DNA from: an uncultured Burkholderiales bacterium
GTDB taxonomy: Bacteria > Pseudomonadota > Gammaproteobacteria > Burkholderiales > Burkholderiaceae_C
Direction of reading: 5' to 3'
Assembly (NCBI GenBank): GCA_937864005.1
Contig: CALMIL010000152.1
Span: 1 to 32,003, forward strand
Length of the DNA stretch: 32,003 bases
This document shows, piece after piece, positions 7,196-15,535 of the stretch. Positions within the stretch are counted from its first letter, which is position 1; every line of letters begins with the position of its first letter. Under the pieces are notes generated by a model that worked only from the letters and a program-made list of their open reading frames with translations, did not search any database and was not told the origin of the DNA. The translations under genes were made by a program, and so were the position numbers.

Positions 7196-10065
7196 ATGCG
7201 CGCGCGCCCTGGCAGGCGGCGGCGCCCGATGCGCCGGCGATCAGCTTCATGCTCGACGGCCGCGAGGTGCAGGCGCGAAGCGGCGAACGGCTGATCGACG
7301 TCGCCGACCGCGAGGGGGTCGAGATACCGCGCCTTTGCTACAAGCCGGGCCTCGCGCCGGCCGGCAACTGCCGGGCATGCGTCGTCGAGATCGCCGGCGA
7401 GCGCGTCCTTGCGCCGGCGTGCTGCCGCACGGCAAGCAGCGGGATGACGGTGACGACCGACAGCGAGCGCGCGCGCAAGTCGCAGCGCCTCGTGCTCGAG
7501 TTGCTCCTCGCCGACATGCCGGCGCAGGCCTTCGCGCGCGACAACGAGCTCGACGTCTGGGCCGCTAGGCTCGCCGTCGGCAAGCCGCGCTTCCCGTCGC
7601 GCGTGCAGCCGCCGCCCGACCTGTCGCACCCGGCCATGGCGGTGCATCTGGAAGCCTGCATCCAGTGCACGCGCTGCCTGCGAGCCTGCCGCGACGAACA
7701 GGTCAACGACGTGATCGGCCTCGCGGCGCGCGGCGCCGAGATGCGGATCATGTTCGACATGGACGATGCGATGGGCGCATCGAGCTGCGTCGGCTGCGGT
7801 GAATGCGTGCAGGCGTGCCCGACCGGCGCCTTGGCGAACATGGCATGGACCGATGCCTCGATGACCGCGCGCGGCGTCTCGCTCGAGGCGGCGGACCGGC
7901 AGGTCGCTTCGGTGTGCCCGTATTGCGGCGTCGGCTGCCAGCTCACCTATCACGTCAAGGACAACCGCATCGTATTCGCCGAGGGCCGCATGGGCCCGGC
8001 CAATCAGGGGCGGCTGTGCGTGAAGGGACGCTACGGCTTCGACTACGCCCACCATCCGCAGCGCCTGACGAAGCCGCTCATCCGGCGCCACGATGCGCCG
8101 CCCAAGCGCGGTGACTTCACGCTCGATCCGGACCGGGTGCTGGACGTCTTTCGCGAAGCAACGTGGGACGAGGCGCTCGCCTTCGCAGGCGGCGGGCTGA
8201 AGGCGATCCGCGACCGCCACGGCGCGAGGGCACTCGCCGGCTTCGGTTCGGCCAAGGGCAGCAACGAGGAGGCGTATCTGTTCCAGAAGCTCGTGCGCAC
8301 CGGCTTTGGCAGCAACAACGTCGACCACTGCACGCGGCTGTGCCATGCGTCGTCGGTCGTCGCGCTGCTCGAAGGCATAGGCTCGGGCGCGGTGAGCAAT
8401 CCGGTGATGGACGTGACGAAGGCCGAGGTCGTGATCGTGATCGGCTCGAACCCGACCGTGAACCATCCGGTCGCGGCGACCTTCCTGAAGAATGCGGTGA
8501 AGGCGGGAACGAAGCTGATCGTCTGCGACCCGCGGCGTTCCGACCTGGCGCGTCTGGCGCACCGTTTCCTGCAGTTCAGGCCGTCGACCGATGTCGCGAT
8601 GCTCAACGCGATGATGCACGTCATCGTCGCCGAAGGGCTCGTCGCCGAAGGCTTCGTCGCGAGCCGCACGATCGGTTACGACGAGCTGCGGCGCAATGTC
8701 CAGGCCTATTCGCCGGAGGCGATGGCGCCGATCTGCGGCATAGCCGCCGAGACGCTGCGCTATGTCGCCCGGCTGTATGCGAAGTCCGGCGCTGCGATGA
8801 TCCTGTGGGGCATGGGCGTGAGCCAGCACGTGCACGGCACCGACAACGCGCGCTGCCTGATCGCCCTTGCGCTGATGACGGGGCAGATCGGGCGCCCGGG
8901 GACGGGCCTGCATCCGCTGCGCGGGCAGAACAACGTGCAGGGCGCGTCGGACGCCGGGCTGATTCCGATGATGCTCCCGGACTACAAGCATGTCGGCAGC
9001 CCCGAGGTGCGTGCGCATTTCGAGCACGCCTGGGGGCTTGCCGCCGGCGCTCTCGACGACCGGGTCGGCCTGACCGTCGTCGAGGTCATGCACGCCGCCA
9101 AGCGCGGCGAGATTCGCGGCATGTACGTGCAGGGCGAGAACCCGGCGATGTCCGATCCCGATGCGAACCACGCCCGCGAGGCGCTCGCGAAACTCGAGCA
9201 CCTCGTCGTGCAGGATATCTTCCTGACCGAGACGGCGACTCTGGCCGACGTCATCCTGCCGGCGAGTGCGTTTCCCGAGAAGACCGGCACATTCACGAAT
9301 ACCGACCGCATGGTGCAGATGGCGCGCCAGGCGATCACGCCGCCCGGCGACGCGCGCCAGGACCTGTGGATCATCCAGGAGATCGGCAGGCGCCTCGGTC
9401 TGGCGTGGGACTACCGCGACGCGCGCGAGGTATTCGAAGAGATGCGCCGGACGATGACGAGCATCGCGGGCATCACCTGGGAGCGCCTCGAGCGCGAGCA
9501 TGCGGTGACCTATCCCTGCACGAAGGAGGGCGACCCGGGCGAGCCGGTCGTCTTCGTCGATGACTTTCCGCGCGAAGGCGGCAAGGCGCGCTTCGTTCCG
9601 GTCGATATCGTCCCCGCCGACGAGCGCCCCGATGCCGAGTTTCCGATGGTCCTGATCACCGGCCGCCAGCTCGAGCACTGGCATACCGGCAGCATGACGC
9701 GGCGGGCGAGCGTGCTCGATGCGATCGAACCCGATCCGACCGTGCTCGTCCATCCGCTCGATCTGGATGCGCTCGGCGCCAAGCCCGGCGCGGTGCTGAC
9801 GATCGAATCGCGCCGCGGCGCCGTGAGCCTTTATGCGCGCGCCGAGCCGGGCACGCCGCGCGGCGCCGTCTTCGTGCCGTTTTGCTACTACGAGGCGGCG
9901 ATCAACCGGCTGACGAATCCCGCGCTCGACCCGATGGCGAAGATTCCCGAGCTCAAATACTGTGCGATCCGCGTCCGCGCGGGCGGCACGCCGCCGCGCC
10001 AGGGCAGCTACGGCGGCGGGCAGTTGCTGACGGCGGCCGGGCGGACGACGGTGGCACAGCCGTGA
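7192..10065 (+). CDS. fdhA: NAD-dependent formate dehydrogenase alpha subunit (molybdo/tungsto-pterin, Fe-S)
   Basis: This is the catalytic subunit oxidising formate to CO2. The 957 residues show, in order: a NuoG-like [2Fe-2S] site (C49, C60, C63, C77), two ferredoxin-type clusters (C156/C159/C162/C166 and C199/C202/C205/C209), a further [4Fe-4S] site (C242, C245, C249, C276), then the bis-MGD domain. The active-site pair is C384-H385 in NNVDHCTRLCHASSV, so this is a cysteine enzyme rather than a selenocysteine one. The C-terminal MopB domain includes ITGRQLEHWHTGSMTRR. The length and layout match FdsA and M. extorquens Fdh1A. Whether Mo or W is used cannot be seen. The soluble cytoplasmic complex with FdhB would convert formate from the Frc pathway to NADH. 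No fdhD/fdsC-type sulfuration chaperone gene is in the window, so maturation genes must lie elsewhere. Confidence 0.95.
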   Translation: MNARAPWQAAAPDAPAISFMLDGREVQARSGERLIDVADREGVEIPRLCYKPGLAPAGNCRACVVEIAGERVLAPACCRTASSGMTVTTDSERARKSQRLVLELLLADMPAQAFARDNELDVWAARLAVGKPRFPSRVQPPPDLSHPAMAVHLEACIQCTRCLRACRDEQVNDVIGLAARGAEMRIMFDMDDAMGASSCVGCGECVQACPTGALANMAWTDASMTARGVSLEAADRQVASVCPYCGVGCQLTYHVKDNRIVFAEGRMGPANQGRLCVKGRYGFDYAHHPQRLTKPLIRRHDAPPKRGDFTLDPDRVLDVFREATWDEALAFAGGGLKAIRDRHGARALAGFGSAKGSNEEAYLFQKLVRTGFGSNNVDHCTRLCHASSVVALLEGIGSGAVSNPVMDVTKAEVVIVIGSNPTVNHPVAATFLKNAVKAGTKLIVCDPRRSDLARLAHRFLQFRPSTDVAMLNAMMHVIVAEGLVAEGFVASRTIGYDELRRNVQAYSPEAMAPICGIAAETLRYVARLYAKSGAAMILWGMGVSQHVHGTDNARCLIALALMTGQIGRPGTGLHPLRGQNNVQGASDAGLIPMMLPDYKHVGSPEVRAHFEHAWGLAAGALDDRVGLTVVEVMHAAKRGEIRGMYVQGENPAMSDPDANHAREALAKLEHLVVQDIFLTETATLADVILPASAFPEKTGTFTNTDRMVQMARQAITPPGDARQDLWIIQEIGRRLGLAWDYRDAREVFEEMRRTMTSIAGITWERLEREHAVTYPCTKEGDPGEPVVFVDDFPREGGKARFVPVDIVPADERPDAEFPMVLITGRQLEHWHTGSMTRRASVLDAIEPDPTVLVHPLDLDALGAKPGAVLTIESRRGAVSLYARAEPGTPRGAVFVPFCYYEAAINRLTNPALDPMAKIPELKYCAIRVRAGGTPPRQGSYGGGQLLTAAGRTTVAQP

Positions 10066-10117
10066 CCGGCGCCGCGCTGGAGATATCCGCCGCCGTGGCT
10101 GCGCAAGAAGGGACGCG

Positions 10118-11293
10118 ATGACCGTCTCGAGCCCGGAATTCTGGATCGCGCTGCTGCAGATCATCGGCGTCAACATCGTGCTGTCGGGCGACAACGCGGT
10201 CGTCATCGCGCTCGCCGCACGCGGGCTTGCGCCGGACCAGCAGAAGAAGGCGATCGTCTGGGGCAGCGGCGCGGCGGTCGTGATGCGCATCGCGCTCACG
10301 ATCGGCGCCGTGGAGTTGCTGCGTCTGCCCTACCTCAAGATCGTCGGTGCCGGGCTGTTGTTGTGGATCGCGGTGCAGTTGCTGCTGCCGGAGGACGAAG
10401 GCGGCGAACACGCGGCGGTCGCCGGCTCGCTCGGGGCGGCGATCCGCACCATCCTCGTCGCCGACCTCGTGATGAGCCTGGACAACGTGATCGCGGTTGC
10501 GGCGGCGGCCAAGGGCCACACCGTGCTGCTCGTCATCGGCCTGGCGATCTCGATCCCGCTCGTCGTCTTCGCCAGCCAGCTGCTCCTGAAGCTGATGGAG
10601 CGCTTTCCGATCATCATCACGCTCGGCGCCGCGCTGCTGGGCTGGGTCGCCGGCGACATGCTCGTCACCGATCCGGTCGACAGCCCCTGGGTCGACGGGC
10701 ACGCCGCCTTCCTGCACTGGGGGGCGCCGGCAATCTGCGCCGTGCTCGTCGTCGTCGTCGGGAAGTGGCTGGCGGCACGCAAGCTTGCCGCGATGGCGGC
10801 GGGCAGGGTCCAACACGTGGCGCCCGGCCGGGCGGCGTCCGACGGCATCCTGCCGGGCGCACTGAGGAGGGTTCTGCTGGCGGTCGACGGCTCGGAGGGC
10901 GCCTCGCGCGCCGCCAGGCAGTTGATCGCGTTGCGCGGCGATCTGCGCGACCCGGCCGCGCTTTCGGTGCATCTCGTGAATGTGCAGCGGCCGGTGTCGG
11001 GCGACGTGTCGCGCTTCGTTCCGGGCACGACGCTCGACGAGTACCACCGCGAGCGCAGCGAGGCCGCGCTGCAGCCGGTCCGCGCGCTGCTCGACGCGGC
11101 GGGCATCGCGCATACGGACCACTACGGCGCGGGCGAGCCCGGATCGACGATCGCCACGCTCGCCGCGGCGCAATCCTGCGATCTGATCGTGATGGGGACG
11201 CGCGGCCTGGGCACGCATACCGCGGCGCTGATCGGATCGGTCGCGCAATCGACCGCCGCTCAGGCGGCGATGCCGGTCCTGCTTGTCAAGTGA
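10118..11293 (+). CDS. TerC-family membrane protein fused to a universal stress (UspA) domain
   Basis: 391 residues in two parts. Residues 1-225 are a TerC/YjbE-type membrane protein with about seven hydrophobic helices and the two paired acidic motifs SGDNAVVIAL (23-32) and SLDNVIAVAAA (120-130). TerC relatives export or supply metals, notably Mn2+. After a linker, residues 250-391 form a Usp domain: RRVLLAVDGSEGA, LVNVQRP, and the nucleotide-binding signature G360-x2-G363-x9-G373-S374. That signature predicts ATP binding. The fusion would place a nucleotide-responsive domain on the cytoplasmic side of a metal transporter. A purine-rich AGAAGGGACGCG precedes the ATG. It follows fdhA by 52 bases and may share its transcript, though a metabolic link to formate oxidation is only inferred. 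Its stop is 7 bases from the convergent FAH-family gene. Confidence 0.9.
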   Translation: MTVSSPEFWIALLQIIGVNIVLSGDNAVVIALAARGLAPDQQKKAIVWGSGAAVVMRIALTIGAVELLRLPYLKIVGAGLLLWIAVQLLLPEDEGGEHAAVAGSLGAAIRTILVADLVMSLDNVIAVAAAAKGHTVLLVIGLAISIPLVVFASQLLLKLMERFPIIITLGAALLGWVAGDMLVTDPVDSPWVDGHAAFLHWGAPAICAVLVVVVGKWLAARKLAAMAAGRVQHVAPGRAASDGILPGALRRVLLAVDGSEGASRAARQLIALRGDLRDPAALSVHLVNVQRPVSGDVSRFVPGTTLDEYHRERSEAALQPVRALLDAAGIAHTDHYGAGEPGSTIATLAAAQSCDLIVMGTRGLGTHTAALIGSVAQSTAAQAAMPVLLVK

Positions 11294-11300
11294 CGCAAGC

Positions 11301-12089
11301 TCAGTCGCGCGCGACGTAGCGGTTGCGCAGCGCGCCGATGCCCTCGATCTCGATGGCCACGTCGCTGCCCGGCTTCATCGAGCCGACGCCGATCGACGTG
11401 CCGCACAGGATCGCGTCGCCCGGCTCGAGCGTCATGTCCTGCGAGATCAGGCTCACGAGCTGGGCGACGGTGAAGCGCATGTCGCTGATCGGAAAATCCT
11501 GGCGCAGCTCGCCGTTCAAGGTCGTGCGCACGACGAGCCGGGCGGCGTCGAGGCCGGTCGCGATCGCCGGTCCGAGCGGGCAGAAGCCGTCGTGGCCCTT
11601 GGCGCGCGTCCATTGCGCGAATGTCGCATCGCGGTTCAGCACCTCGGCCGCGGTCACGTCGTTGACGCAGGTGTAGCCGAAGACATGCGCCAGCGCATCA
11701 TGTTCGGCAACGCCGCTCGCGCGCTCGCCGATGACGATCGCGAGTTCGCCTTCGTAGATCACCTTGCCCTTGTCGCGCGGCTGCAGGATCGCGTCGCCCG
11801 GGTCGGCGAACGAATTCGGCGCCTTCAGAAAGTACAGCGGCTCGGGCGGAGCCGACAGGCCGAGCTTGTCGCCGAGCGCCTTGAAGTTGTTCCACAGCGC
11901 GACCACCTTGCCCGGCTGCATCGGCCGCAGCAGCTTCGCGCCGTCGAGCGCGACGAAGCGCCCCGTCGGCTGCGGCGCGGCGAACATGTCGCCGCGATGC
12001 TCGGCGATCTGTCCATCGTGCAGCGTGCCGAAGCCGACGCTGCCATCGGGCGCGCGAAAGCGCACCCAGAGTCGATGTTGTGCATCCAT
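11301..12089 (-). CDS. Fumarylacetoacetate hydrolase (FAH) family protein
   Basis: A 262-residue protein of the FAH superfamily, which hydrolyses, decarboxylates or isomerises acyl-pyruvate-like compounds in aromatic and other carbon degradation. Metal-ligand positions are visible: E113 and E115 in YEGELAIVIG and D144 in YTCVNDVTA. The LKAPNSFADPGDAI block and the C-terminal LEPGDAILCGTSIGVG are characteristic. GGAG lies about eleven bases upstream of the chosen ATG. The family covers several activities (HpcE-like isomerase, acylpyruvase, oxaloacetate decarboxylase, ureidoglycolate lyase), and sequence alone does not separate them here. It is divergently arranged with the PanE-like gene across 147 bases, and convergent, with a 7-base gap, to the TerC-Usp gene. 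Confidence 0.9.
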   Translation of the reverse strand: MDAQHRLWVRFRAPDGSVGFGTLHDGQIAEHRGDMFAAPQPTGRFVALDGAKLLRPMQPGKVVALWNNFKALGDKLGLSAPPEPLYFLKAPNSFADPGDAILQPRDKGKVIYEGELAIVIGERASGVAEHDALAHVFGYTCVNDVTAAEVLNRDATFAQWTRAKGHDGFCPLGPAIATGLDAARLVVRTTLNGELRQDFPISDMRFTVAQLVSLISQDMTLEPGDAILCGTSIGVGSMKPGSDVAIEIEGIGALRNRYVARD

Positions 12090-12236
12090 GCTGAAGTCTC
12101 CAGGTCGTCGAAGTGGACGGTGGCTTTCGCCGGCCGTTCGATTGTCGGCCCGGCGGCGGCATCATCGCGGGATCGTTTAGGATTTGTGCAACGGAACAAT
12201 CGATCGACGGCAGCAAGCGAGGACACAGCGGGGATC
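12090..12236. promoter_or_regulatory. Divergent promoter region between FAH-family and PanE-like genes
   Basis: A 147-base gap between two divergent genes must contain both promoters. The part nearest the PanE-like gene (12170-12205) is less GC-rich and contains TTGT, eight bases, ACAA at 12184-12199. That is a weak dyad of the size some LysR-type or GntR-type regulators use. No regulator gene is adjacent. No -35/-10 pair is convincing. Confidence 0.35.
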
Positions 12237-13256
12237 ATGAAAATCGCAATCATCGGTGCCGGCGCGATCGGCGGCTATGTCGGCGTCAAACTCGCCCTCG
12301 CGGGCGAAGACGTGACCTTCATCGTGCGCGGCGCGAATCTCGAGGCGATCCGCCGCGACGGCATGAAGCTCGTGATGCACGACGGTGCGGAGCACGTCGC
12401 GCGCCAGGTGCGGGCGACGAACGACTATGCGCAGGCCGGGCCGCAGGATATCGTCGTCATCGCCGTCAAGGCGCACCAGGTGGCGGCACTGGTCGGCGAT
12501 CTGCCCGCGCTGATCGGGCCGCAGACGGTCATCGTGACGATGCAAAACGGCATCCCGTTCTGGTACTTCCACGCCCACGGCGGCTCGCTTGCAGGCAGCG
12601 TCGTCGAAAGCGTCGATCCGGGGGGCGTGCTGTTGCGCAGCCTGCCGGTGGACCGGATCATCGGCAGCGTCGTCTACCCGGCGTGCGAACTGCTCGCGCC
12701 GGGCGTCGTGCGCCACGTCGAGGGCGATCGCTTCCCGGTTGGCGAACTCGACGGCGCGGCGAGCGAGCGGGTGAAGCGCGTTTCGCAGTGCTTCGAGGCG
12801 GCGGGCTTCAAGTCGCCGGTGCTCGACGATATCCGGTCCGAGATCTGGCTCAAGCTGTGGGGCAACCTGACCTTCAACCCGATCAGCGCGCTCGCCCACG
12901 CGACGCTCGCCGGCATCTGCCGCTTTCCGCTCACGCGCGAGCTGGCGGCCGACATGATGCGCGAGGCGCAGGCCGTCGCGGCCAAGCTCGGCATCGCCTT
13001 TCGCGTCACGCTCGAACGCCGCATCGCCGGCGCCGAGAAGGTCGGCGAGCACAAGACCTCGATGCTGCAGGACGTCGAAGCCGGACGCGCGCCGGAGATC
13101 GACGCCCTGGTCGGCTCGGTCGCCGAGCTCGGCCGCCTGACCGGTACGCCGACGCCACATATCGACGCCGTCTATGCGCTCGTCAAGCTGCTCGCCCAGA
13201 CCCTCGCCGCCGGGCCGTCGCAATTGCGCGTGCAGCCGTTGCGCACCTCAGCGTAG
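12237..13256 (+). CDS. 2-dehydropantoate 2-reductase family protein (PanE/ApbA-like)
   Basis: An NADPH-dependent reductase of the ketopantoate reductase family, 339 residues. The N-terminal Rossmann motif is GAGAIGG at 7-13. The cofactor-domain block DIVVIAVKAHQV includes K78, and TMQNGIPFWYF follows. The C-terminal helical domain contains SEIWLKLWGNLTFNPISAL (201-219), where PanE enzymes place catalytic or substrate-binding residues. At 339 residues it is longer than E. coli PanE (303), a feature of the many paralogues found in Burkholderiales, whose substrates are often unknown. The ATG at 12237 was chosen because the Rossmann fold begins directly there; the open frame extends upstream but that part overlaps the FAH gene. 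No symbol is given because a true pantothenate role is not established. Confidence 0.9.
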   Translation: MKIAIIGAGAIGGYVGVKLALAGEDVTFIVRGANLEAIRRDGMKLVMHDGAEHVARQVRATNDYAQAGPQDIVVIAVKAHQVAALVGDLPALIGPQTVIVTMQNGIPFWYFHAHGGSLAGSVVESVDPGGVLLRSLPVDRIIGSVVYPACELLAPGVVRHVEGDRFPVGELDGAASERVKRVSQCFEAAGFKSPVLDDIRSEIWLKLWGNLTFNPISALAHATLAGICRFPLTRELAADMMREAQAVAAKLGIAFRVTLERRIAGAEKVGEHKTSMLQDVEAGRAPEIDALVGSVAELGRLTGTPTPHIDAVYALVKLLAQTLAAGPSQLRVQPLRTSA

Positions 13257-13267
13257 CGAAGCCGGCC

Positions 13268-14200
13268 TCAGCGCTGCGGCGCCGCGGCCGGCCCGGGCGT
13301 CAGCCAGTGCAGCGCGAAGCGGTTCGCGCGGTCGCTCCAGCAGGCGGCCGGGGTGAATCCGGCTTCGCGCGCGAGCGCCTGGAAGCCGGCGACCGAATAT
13401 TTGTACGAGTTCTCGGTGTGCACGCTCGCGCCTTCGGCGAACTCGAACGACGCGCCGGCGACCGTCACGCGTTGCGCGCACCGGCTCACGAGGTGCATCT
13501 CGATGCGCTGCAGCGGCGCGTTGTAGAACGCCGAGTGCATCCATTGCGAGAGCTCGAAGCCGGCCCCGGCTTCGCGGTTCGCGCGCGCCCAGAGATTCAG
13601 GTTGAACGCCGCGGTGACGCCTGCGCTGTCGTTGTATGCGGCGTGCAGGATGGCCGGGTCCTTGATCCGATCGACGCCGATCAGCAGGCCGCCGCCGCCG
13701 AGCAGCGAGGCGAAGTGACGCAGCAGTTCCACCGCGGCCGGCGGGTCGAAGTTGCCGATCGAACTTCCCGGAAAGAAGCCGATGCGCGGCCCGGCCGCCG
13801 GCGGCAGCGCGAGGGCGCGGGTGAAGTCGGCGACCACCGGCCGCACCTCGAGCGCCGGGTGCGCCCGTCGCAGCAAGGCCGCCGCTTCGAGCAGATGCTC
13901 GCCCGAGATGTCGATCGGCACGAAGCGCGCCGGGCGGTCGAGCGCGCCGAGCAGAACCCGCAGCTTGCGGATCGCACCGGCGCCGAATTCGACGATCTCG
14001 CAGCGCGGGCCGATGCGGTCCGCGATCTCGGGCGCGTGGCGATCGAGCAGGGCAAGTTCGGTCCGCGTCGGGTAGTACTCGGGCAGTTCGCAGATGCGCT
14101 CGAACAGTCTCGAGCCTTCGGCGTCATAGAACCACTTCGGCGCGATGCGGCGCGGCCGGGCCGACAAGCCGGTGACGAGTGCCTGTTCGAATTCGGTCAC
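13268..14200 (-). CDS. egtD: L-histidine N-alpha-methyltransferase EgtD
   Basis: EgtD trimethylates histidine to hercynine using three S-adenosylmethionine, the first step of ergothioneine synthesis. The 310-residue product has YYPTRTELALL at 42-52, containing the histidine-contacting tyrosine region, the SAM-binding segment IVEFGAGAIRKLRVLL at 69-84, FVPIDISGEHL, GFFPGSSIGNF at 141-151, and HTENSYKYS near the C-terminus. These are EgtD hallmarks and the length is close to the usual 320. The start is GTG at 14200, overlapping the egtB stop as GTGA, so translation is probably coupled to egtB. The open frame continues far upstream but that part only mirrors egtB. Confidence 0.95.
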   Translation of the reverse strand: MTEFEQALVTGLSARPRRIAPKWFYDAEGSRLFERICELPEYYPTRTELALLDRHAPEIADRIGPRCEIVEFGAGAIRKLRVLLGALDRPARFVPIDISGEHLLEAAALLRRAHPALEVRPVVADFTRALALPPAAGPRIGFFPGSSIGNFDPPAAVELLRHFASLLGGGGLLIGVDRIKDPAILHAAYNDSAGVTAAFNLNLWARANREAGAGFELSQWMHSAFYNAPLQRIEMHLVSRCAQRVTVAGASFEFAEGASVHTENSYKYSVAGFQALAREAGFTPAACWSDRANRFALHWLTPGPAAAPQR

Positions 14201-15381
14201 AAGTCTTGCGCGAGCCGCAGCCCGCTGAACTGCCAGCGCGCCGCCGGCGGGAAGAAATTGCGGTAGGTCGTGCGGGCATGGCCTTCGGGCGTGGCGAGGC
14301 TGCTGCCGCGCAGCACGATCTGGCCGACCATGAACTTGCCGTTGTATTCGCCGATCGCGCCGGCCGCGGGCCGAAAGCGCGGGTAGGGGTCGTAGGAGGA
14401 TCGCGTCCATTGCCACACGTCGCCGAAAACCTGGGCCGGCGGCGTCGGCCCGCTGACCGCCGCCTCCCACTCGAACTCGGTCGGCAACCGGGCGCCGGCC
14501 CATTCGGCGTAGGCCGCCGCTTCGTAGAAGCTCAGGTGACGCACCGGCGCATCGGCGTCGCGCGGCACGACGCCGTGCAGCGTGAACTCGGTCCCGTCGT
14601 CCAGCCAGTACAGCGGCGCGCGCCAGCCCGCGGCCTGCACCGCGGTGAGACCGTCCGACAGCCACAGCCCGGGCTGCGTGTAGCCGCCGTCGTCGATGAA
14701 GCGCTGATACTCGCCGTTCGTGACGAGCCGCTTGGCGAGCGCGAACGGCAGCAGACGCACCGCATGGCGCGGCGTCTCGTTGTCGAAGGCGAATGCCGCG
14801 CCGGCATGACCAATCCCGACCTCGCCGCCCGGATGCTCGATCCAGCCCGCTTCGGCCACGGCGCGGCGCACCGCCGGCGCATCGAGCGCCGCGGGGCGCA
14901 GCGGGTTGAGCGACATCAGGTGCAGGATGTCGGTCAGCATCAGTTCCTGGTGCTGCTGCTCGTGATTCAGCCCGAGTTCGACGAGCGGCGCGGCACGCGC
15001 GAAATCCTGCGCCGGGCTTTCGTGGATGAAGTCCGCGACCCCGGCGTCGACCGCCTTGCGGTAGGCGTGGATCTCGGCGAGCGCGGGCCTTGTGAGCATG
15101 CCGCGCTGCGGCCGCGGGTGGCGCGGTCCGAGGCTCTCGTAGTACGAATTGAAGAGCCGCGCGAAGCGCGCATCGAAGCAGCGCCAGGCGCGTGCGTACG
15201 GTTGCAGCACGACCGCTTCGAAGAACCAGCTCGTGTGCGCGAGATGCCATTTCGTCGGGCTCGCGTCCGGCATCGATTGCACGCACTGGTCTTCCGCGGA
15301 CAGCGACACGACAAGCGTGACGGACGCATCCCGCACCGCCGCAAAGCGCCTTGCGAGGGCGGCTCGATCCGTGCTCGGCAT
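14197..15381 (-). CDS. egtB: Hercynine sulfoxide synthase EgtB (iron(II)-dependent)
   Basis: EgtB couples hercynine to a thiol donor (gamma-glutamylcysteine or cysteine) with O2, forming the C-S bond of ergothioneine. The 394-residue protein has an N-terminal DinB-like domain with KWHLAH (H46, H49) and LNHEQQHQE (H140, H144), supplying the three-histidine iron site. The C-terminal formylglycine-generating-enzyme-like domain includes LPTEFEWEAA, VWQWTRSSY and FMVGQIVLRGSSLATP. A tyrosine pair, Y80-Y81 in NSYYES, resembles the paired tyrosines reported for cysteine-using type II EgtB; this is an inference. GGAGG eight bases upstream fixes the ATG at 15381 rather than the in-frame ATG at 15465. 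No egtA, egtC or egtE is present nearby, so the C-S lyase step must be encoded elsewhere. Confidence 0.94.
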   Translation of the reverse strand: MPSTDRAALARRFAAVRDASVTLVVSLSAEDQCVQSMPDASPTKWHLAHTSWFFEAVVLQPYARAWRCFDARFARLFNSYYESLGPRHPRPQRGMLTRPALAEIHAYRKAVDAGVADFIHESPAQDFARAAPLVELGLNHEQQHQELMLTDILHLMSLNPLRPAALDAPAVRRAVAEAGWIEHPGGEVGIGHAGAAFAFDNETPRHAVRLLPFALAKRLVTNGEYQRFIDDGGYTQPGLWLSDGLTAVQAAGWRAPLYWLDDGTEFTLHGVVPRDADAPVRHLSFYEAAAYAEWAGARLPTEFEWEAAVSGPTPPAQVFGDVWQWTRSSYDPYPRFRPAAGAIGEYNGKFMVGQIVLRGSSLATPEGHARTTYRNFFPPAARWQFSGLRLAQDL

Positions 15382-15535
15382 CTCAGCGCCTCCGTCCGGC
15401 AAACCGACCGTTCCTGCCTTGTGTCTGGCGCACGCCGCGAACCCGGGGTGGTTCCATCGCGACACTCTACGCCATGGTGCGCGTACAGGGCCAAAGAACG
15501 CCCGCGCGATGCGGTCTTTGCGGCGCGCGGCCGTG

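Noticed and set aside
6979..10299. 1106-codon minus-strand open frame opposite fdhA
   Set aside because: Antisense shadow of a fully conserved catalytic subunit.
12184..12199. TTGT-N8-ACAA dyad as a specific operator
   Set aside because: Four-base arms occur often by chance and no regulator gene is adjacent; kept only as a remark on the divergent region.
11283..12236. Upstream 318-codon extension of the PanE-like frame
   Set aside because: It lies antisense to the FAH-family gene, and the Rossmann fold starts exactly at the ATG at 12237.
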